The translations under genes and the position numbers were made by a program. Positions 46,936-49,361 of a stretch of DNA of 49,361 bases are shown one piece after another. This DNA is from an uncultured Clostridia bacterium (lineage in GTDB: Bacteria; Bacillota; Clostridia; Oscillospirales; Butyricicoccaceae). Location of the stretch: contig CAJUSB010000009.1 of the NCBI GenBank assembly GCA_910589115.1, forward strand, positions 1 to 49,361, given 5' to 3'. How positions within the stretch are numbered: the stretch's first letter is position 1; each line of letters opens with the position of its first letter. Under the pieces are notes generated by a model. The model saw only the letters and a program-made list of their open reading frames with translations. It was not told where the DNA came from and did no database searches.

Positions 46936-48555
46936 TTACTGTTTAATCTCAATTGAAAGGTTTGCTAACAACGCTACAAAATTTTCTACGCAAGAATTGT
47001 TAAGAATTTTACTTGGAGTATGAACCTGATAATTTATATGATTCACATTGGTCAGCGTATCATATTTTCCTATCTCTTCGCGTTTCAGTGTCGTTGTCAA
47101 TATTACTTGATTACCAGTAGACTTTGATATTTCAAGTACAGTATTTTCTTTATCGGTAGACAGATCCTCCGCACGGAAAGAATCAATTACTATTGGGAAA
47201 TTATGTCGTAAAACAAATTGTAAGGCAAATAATTTTACTAAGTGAAAAATGGTTGCCTCACTTCCAGAGTATACCTCGTTTCGCTGAGTAAATAGACTTG
47301 TATATACAATATTTCCGTTTGGATCGATCTGTCGGTAGAATTCATTCATTTTTTCTAATATTGCAGAGAGCAAAGCCGCCCGTCGCGCCTGCGCTACATG
47401 AGATGAATTCTCGCTGGCTACCAGCTGGCTTTTTAGCGAAGCTAACTTTACTTCTATTTCTTTGATCCGAGTTTCCGCATCTGATGCCGAAAAAATATCT
47501 TTCTTATAGGCGACAATAGACTCAAGCGAAACACCTTCATCATCCATTAAAGACTGTAACCGTTCTTGTTCTGCAACTATCTCAGCAGAAAGCCGTTCGA
47601 TTTCTTCGCTATAAGCCAAGATTTTTTCTGAAATAGAGTTAATGATTTGCTTTCGCATCTCAACTGTTGAAACATCAAAGGAATAGGATGTTTGAGTTGT
47701 TTCTCCTGTGCTGAAAGAAATATTTGTGGAGTTGCAATCCATGCATCTTAACTCTCCACACGATATTGTACGATTCAAAGAACGAAGTTCGTTGATAGTA
47801 TGCTCCCATTTGCTTTTACGAGTACATGCACTGTTGCGTGCTTTGCGCAGTTCCAGAATTTTATTTTGTACTTTTTCAAGACTGGCTATTTTCTTACCAA
47901 ACGCCAGGCGATCACTTTCAGCACTAAGATATGATACTGGAACTTTTTTTGATTTCAGTATCTTGTGCTGTTGTAACAACACTTTCTTTTCATCAGAAAG
48001 AGCAGATATGCGACTTTTTATCTCATCAATCTTTTCCTGTGGAAGATGCTCCCCTTCCAATCCAGCGTATGCATAAAGCATCTCAATAAAATCTTGTTTA
48101 TTATAGAAGCCGTGATTGGCAATATTTGATGTATCCTTCTTGTCTTGCCCAACGAAGAAAAGTTGAATATATAGTACTGGATCTGTAATTCGCGAAAGTT
48201 GGTTTTTTACTATAGATGGGAGTGGAGATATATTCTTATTCCAATATCTCTTGAGTTCTGAAACGTTGTCAAAAATTAGTACGGAGGATGCTTGCCTAAG
48301 TATAAATCCATCGCCTGATCGACAAATCTGAAATGTTTTTTCTCTTTCTTCAAACTCAACATAGTAGTAATATTTCTGATATTCAAATGATGTTGGGAAT
48401 GTCGGATCGTTCCCTAATGCGTACATCATCGACTGAATTACAATAGTCTTTCCTTTATTATTGTCATCACTGGAAATAATGTTCAAGCCATTTGAAAAAT
48501 TTCCCTCAATAAAAGCTTCTTCAGAATTTCCTACTGCTACTTTTACTATCTTCAT
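46936..48555 (-). CDS. SMC/RecN-like ABC ATPase
   Basis: A 539-aa protein. The N-terminal ATP-binding region (NGLNIISSDDNNKGKTIVIQSMMYALG) has GKT, but Asp in place of the first Gly of Walker A. A coiled-coil middle with a zinc-hook-like cluster (CGELRCMDC) follows. The C-terminal part has a signature-like YSGSEATIFHLVKLFAL and Walker B/D-loop FPIVIDSFRAEDLSTDKE. It overlaps the partner gene (48552) by 4 nt. ATPases of this shape occur in ABC-three-component and related conflict systems; assignment to one is inference. It is AT-rich compared with the rest. Confidence 0.75.
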   Translation of the reverse strand: MKIVKVAVGNSEEAFIEGNFSNGLNIISSDDNNKGKTIVIQSMMYALGNDPTFPTSFEYQKYYYYVEFEEREKTFQICRSGDGFILRQASSVLIFDNVSELKRYWNKNISPLPSIVKNQLSRITDPVLYIQLFFVGQDKKDTSNIANHGFYNKQDFIEMLYAYAGLEGEHLPQEKIDEIKSRISALSDEKKVLLQQHKILKSKKVPVSYLSAESDRLAFGKKIASLEKVQNKILELRKARNSACTRKSKWEHTINELRSLNRTISCGELRCMDCNSTNISFSTGETTQTSYSFDVSTVEMRKQIINSISEKILAYSEEIERLSAEIVAEQERLQSLMDDEGVSLESIVAYKKDIFSASDAETRIKEIEVKLASLKSQLVASENSSHVAQARRAALLSAILEKMNEFYRQIDPNGNIVYTSLFTQRNEVYSGSEATIFHLVKLFALQFVLRHNFPIVIDSFRAEDLSTDKENTVLEISKSTGNQVILTTTLKREEIGKYDTLTNVNHINYQVHTPSKILNNSCVENFVALLANLSIEIKQ

Positions 48556-49289
48556 TGCTGAACACCATCCTTGACTACTGAAATGAAATACTTGAGAGAT
48601 AAAGCGTCAAAATCTGGGCACCGCGAAATGCAATTCGGTATTGCCTGAATTCGTGAAAATAAACTCTGCACGGTTTCATTTGGATACTCAACAATCAAGC
48701 GATATGTATTCTCAAACAAATACCAAAAGCCATCAGCAGCATTCTTATTAAACAAGGCCCGGCACAGAGCCCTTTGACAGTCTTCAAGCATTTCTCGTTG
48801 ATTCTCTGGAGGCCAAATAGTATAGATGTTCACAAAGGATGCTGGAATTCCTTGACCCAGCGGATCTCTGTTGATGATTCGTTGTAAAGTCATTAAACGA
48901 ATTTCGTTGTTGGTTAAATGTCTACAATAATTCAATGCTTCGTCTGTTGTTTCTATTACAACGCCTTCAACTACAGAAACATGCTTCTTACTTGCCTGCT
49001 TATTTCTTATTTCATTAAAAATAGCGTCTAGAACCTTTTCCTCAGGAATAATATTAGGATGTTGCCGGATAATTGCTTTAACATATTCACTTGGTTTTTT
49101 ATCGTCATCAACAACAAAAAGGACTTCCTTTAGAAAATCATTAATATTTTCGTCAGTTAATGTAGCATTATCAATATATTCTTTTGCAGTTCCTTCTTCG
49201 TACAGTCCAGACTTGATTAGTTCAATTGCAGAGTCCTTAATATTTTCAATATTAAAAACTGATTTATTAATTAAAAAGGTGATGATTCA
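48552..49289 (-). CDS. Partner of the SMC-like ATPase, start not clear
   Basis: The frame is open from a TGA near 49291 to 48552 (about 245 codons). The only standard start is TTG at 48935 (127 aa), but the 110 codons before it read as good protein (DSAIELIKSGLYEEGTAKEY, TDENINDFLKEVLFVVDDD, PEEKVLDAIFNEIRNK). An ATT or ATA start or a sequence change is needed. The C-terminal part (RLMTLQRIINRDPLGQGIPASF) has no known domain. It ends overlapping the ATPase gene by 4 nt, so the two form a unit and may be parts of a defence or stress system. Confidence 0.55.
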
Positions 49290-49361
49290 ATGGCTAGAGA
49301 ATATGCGAAATTAAATCTAAACAAAATGACGCGAGTTCTTAGTAAATTAAATAAGAGTGAA
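49290..49361 (+). CDS. Start of a plus-strand gene (partial)
   Basis: ATG at 49290 preceded by AAAAAGGTGATG opens a frame to the window edge (MAREYAKLNLNKMTRVLSKL...). It is divergent from the ATPase unit. This is the only plus-strand gene with a good ribosome site. The sequence is too short to identify. Confidence 0.55.
   Translation, partial: MAREYAKLNLNKMTRVLSKLNKSE

Overview
The window carries most of the backbone of a Gram-positive integrative and conjugative element (ICE) or a closely related conjugative plasmid. It suggests a gut or rumen-type clostridium (Bacillota, Clostridia, perhaps Oscillospiraceae or Lachnospiraceae). The evidence is the gene set: a MobL-type relaxase, a VirD4-like coupling protein, a VirB4 ATPase, a TrbL/VirB6-like membrane protein, an M23 cell-wall hydrolase, DUF3852, DUF6103, DUF4314 and LPD28-like small proteins, SpoVG and Cna-B adhesins. 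Shine-Dalgarno sites are strong (GGAGG), and TTG, GTG and apparently ATT/ATC starts are common. No integrase or complete replication initiator was seen, so both element ends probably lie outside the window. Nearly every gene is on the minus strand, so transcription runs from high to low coordinates.

Right to left: an AT-rich segment (46.9-49.4 kb) holds an SMC/RecN-like ATPase, a partner protein and the start of a plus-strand gene. A 900-bp non-coding stretch with repeated AAAAGGGCAC motifs follows. Next is an accessory block (41.6-46.0 kb) with an LPD28 protein, two ArdA-like paralogues, an unlisted 58-aa cysteine-rich gene, a DUF4314 protein and a small DNA-binding protein. Then come a D12 adenine methyltransferase, an AbrB-like/zinc protein, an unknown, SpoVG and a PAPS-reductase-like enzyme (38.4-41.6 kb).

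The surface block (23.3-38.4 kb) encodes a membrane-anchored surface protein, a sortase, a secreted transglutaminase-like protein and a giant (about 3,787 aa) adhesin. The adhesin has an N-terminal thioester domain and about 34 Cna-B repeats, and ends in a bare LPRTGY. The transfer block (0.8-23.6 kb) encodes a DUF3852 pilin-like protein split by a group II intron, a TrbL-like protein, a DUF4406 protein, a C5 methyltransferase in two overlapping frames and an RHH protein. It continues with the PrgI/VirB3-like protein, a VirB4 partner, VirB4, an amidoligase/cyclotransferase pair, M23 peptidase, DUF6103, an oriT-like repeat region, an RHH accessory protein, the relaxase, a second intron-split gene, a Toprim primase-like protein, VirD4 and a small HTH protein.

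Together, the relaxosome (RHH, MobL, repeat region) would feed DNA to VirD4 and the VirB4/TrbL/DUF3852 channel, with M23 opening the wall. The sortase, transglutaminase and adhesin would help bring cells together, and the methyltransferases and ArdA-like proteins would protect incoming DNA. The observations most worth follow-up are the two group II introns (one with nucleotide-exact boundaries), the dual-frame C5 methyltransferase, the triplet-repeat adhesin with no C-terminal anchor, the amidoligase pair and the candidate oriT.
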